Source: Monosporascus cannonballus
Lineage: Eukaryota > Ascomycota > Sordariomycetes > Xylariales
Length of the DNA: 64,000 nucleotides
Direction: 5' to 3'
Assembly: GCA_004154925.1 (NCBI GenBank)
Contig: QJNS01000064.1
Coordinates: 4,987 to 68,986, forward strand
The stretch's first letter is position 1; the number at the start of each line of letters is the position of its first letter. The notes below the pieces were generated by a model, which was not told where the DNA came from, did not search any database, and saw only the letters and a program-made list of their open reading frames with translations. Below, piece after piece: positions 63,592 to 64,000 of this stretch. Position numbers and translations under genes: made by a program.

Positions 63592-64000
63592 GTTTTTAAT
63601 TTAACGGAATGGTTTGAATTATGTATAATTAATACTGGTTCGCTGGTAATTGCATCTTTGATATTCTAAATTACTTTTTCCGTATCTGGCGTTTATTTAA
63701 ACTTTTTTTATAAGATTTGTTAAAAGTATAGTTATTCTGTTAAAATTTCGAATAAATTTTCTATAATAATTAGCGAATCTAAGGAATACCTGTATTTTTT
63801 TAACCGTAGTTAGCGTCCGTTATTTTGTAACTATAGCGACCTTTTAAAGATTTATTTTAATATATCTTAAAGTAAAAATATATCCCAGATATTTTACTTT
63901 CTGTACGTAAAATTAACCTTTTTTTATATTAATAAGTAATTTTGTATTTTATAAAGCTTAAAAAACTTTATAAACGTATCCTGTATATGCTTTTTTCGTT

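Larger units (their letters stand above)
55938..64000 (-). mobile_element. Ty3/gypsy chromovirus copy A4 (runs off the window), interrupted by element C
   Basis: Begins with a 386-bp LTR (55938-56323) and has an interior that aligns with element A1 in the same reverse orientation. The chromodomain region is near 56945-57085, integrase/RNase H lies further right, and after the insertion of element C (58746-63591) the RNase H/reverse transcriptase region resumes at 63592 and continues to the window end. Gag and the right LTR lie outside. At 58440-58465 it shows the empty version of the site that in A1 holds the solo LTR. Confidence 0.9.

Noticed and set aside
1..64000. CRISPR arrays, bacterial operons, phage genes
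   Set aside because: No regularly spaced repeats; gene structure with introns is eukaryotic throughout.

Overview
The window looks like a chromosome segment of a filamentous ascomycete (Pezizomycotina, probably Sordariomycetes). The evidence is short GT-AG introns in recognisable fungal genes, a heterokaryon-incompatibility (HET) gene relic, a fungal L-amino acid oxidase relic, and many LTR retrotransposons damaged by what looks like repeat-induced point mutation (RIP). Nearly all differences between paired LTRs are C-to-T or G-to-A.

The layout alternates between two kinds of sequence. Positions 1-3420 have normal GC and hold a decayed HET gene. Positions 3420-27150 are AT-rich retroelement remains: a reverse-strand Ty3/gypsy chromovirus at 6817-14107 split by a solo LTR, and a truncated older copy (about 15110-26971) into whose 3' end a younger complete copy (19359-26356) inserted. 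Positions 27150-40973 are a GC-normal gene island with an L-amino acid oxidase pseudogene, kinetochore mis14, sec14, prefoldin subunit 3, a zinc alcohol dehydrogenase and an F-box-like fragment. Positions 40974-53781 are a Ty1/copia element that inserted into the edge of the island (about 85 bp of island sequence survive on the far side), itself split by a second chromovirus (46177-53587). From 53866 AT-rich sequence returns. It includes a reverse-strand chromovirus (55938 to beyond the window end) split by a third chromovirus family (58746-63591).

Element boundaries were fixed to the base by terminal TG...CA (often mutated to TA), equal LTR lengths and 5-bp target duplications: CATAT, ACCGT, GTTTT, CGAAA, and CAACC/CAATC. 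The intact host genes are housekeeping functions (chromosome segregation, phospholipid transfer at the Golgi, tubulin/actin folding, alcohol/aldehyde redox) with no evident shared pathway. The accessory-type genes (HET, amino acid oxidase, F-box-like) are all broken and lie next to the repeats.

No clear new system was found. The most notable signals are a CpG-sparing mutation pattern in the repeats, LTRs of one family with interchangeable U3 regions and a variable 35-bp repeat, a gypsy element whose 3' end escaped mutation and whose integrase core is deleted, and an open reading frame with hydrophobic helices inside the sequence that splits the oxidase pseudogene.
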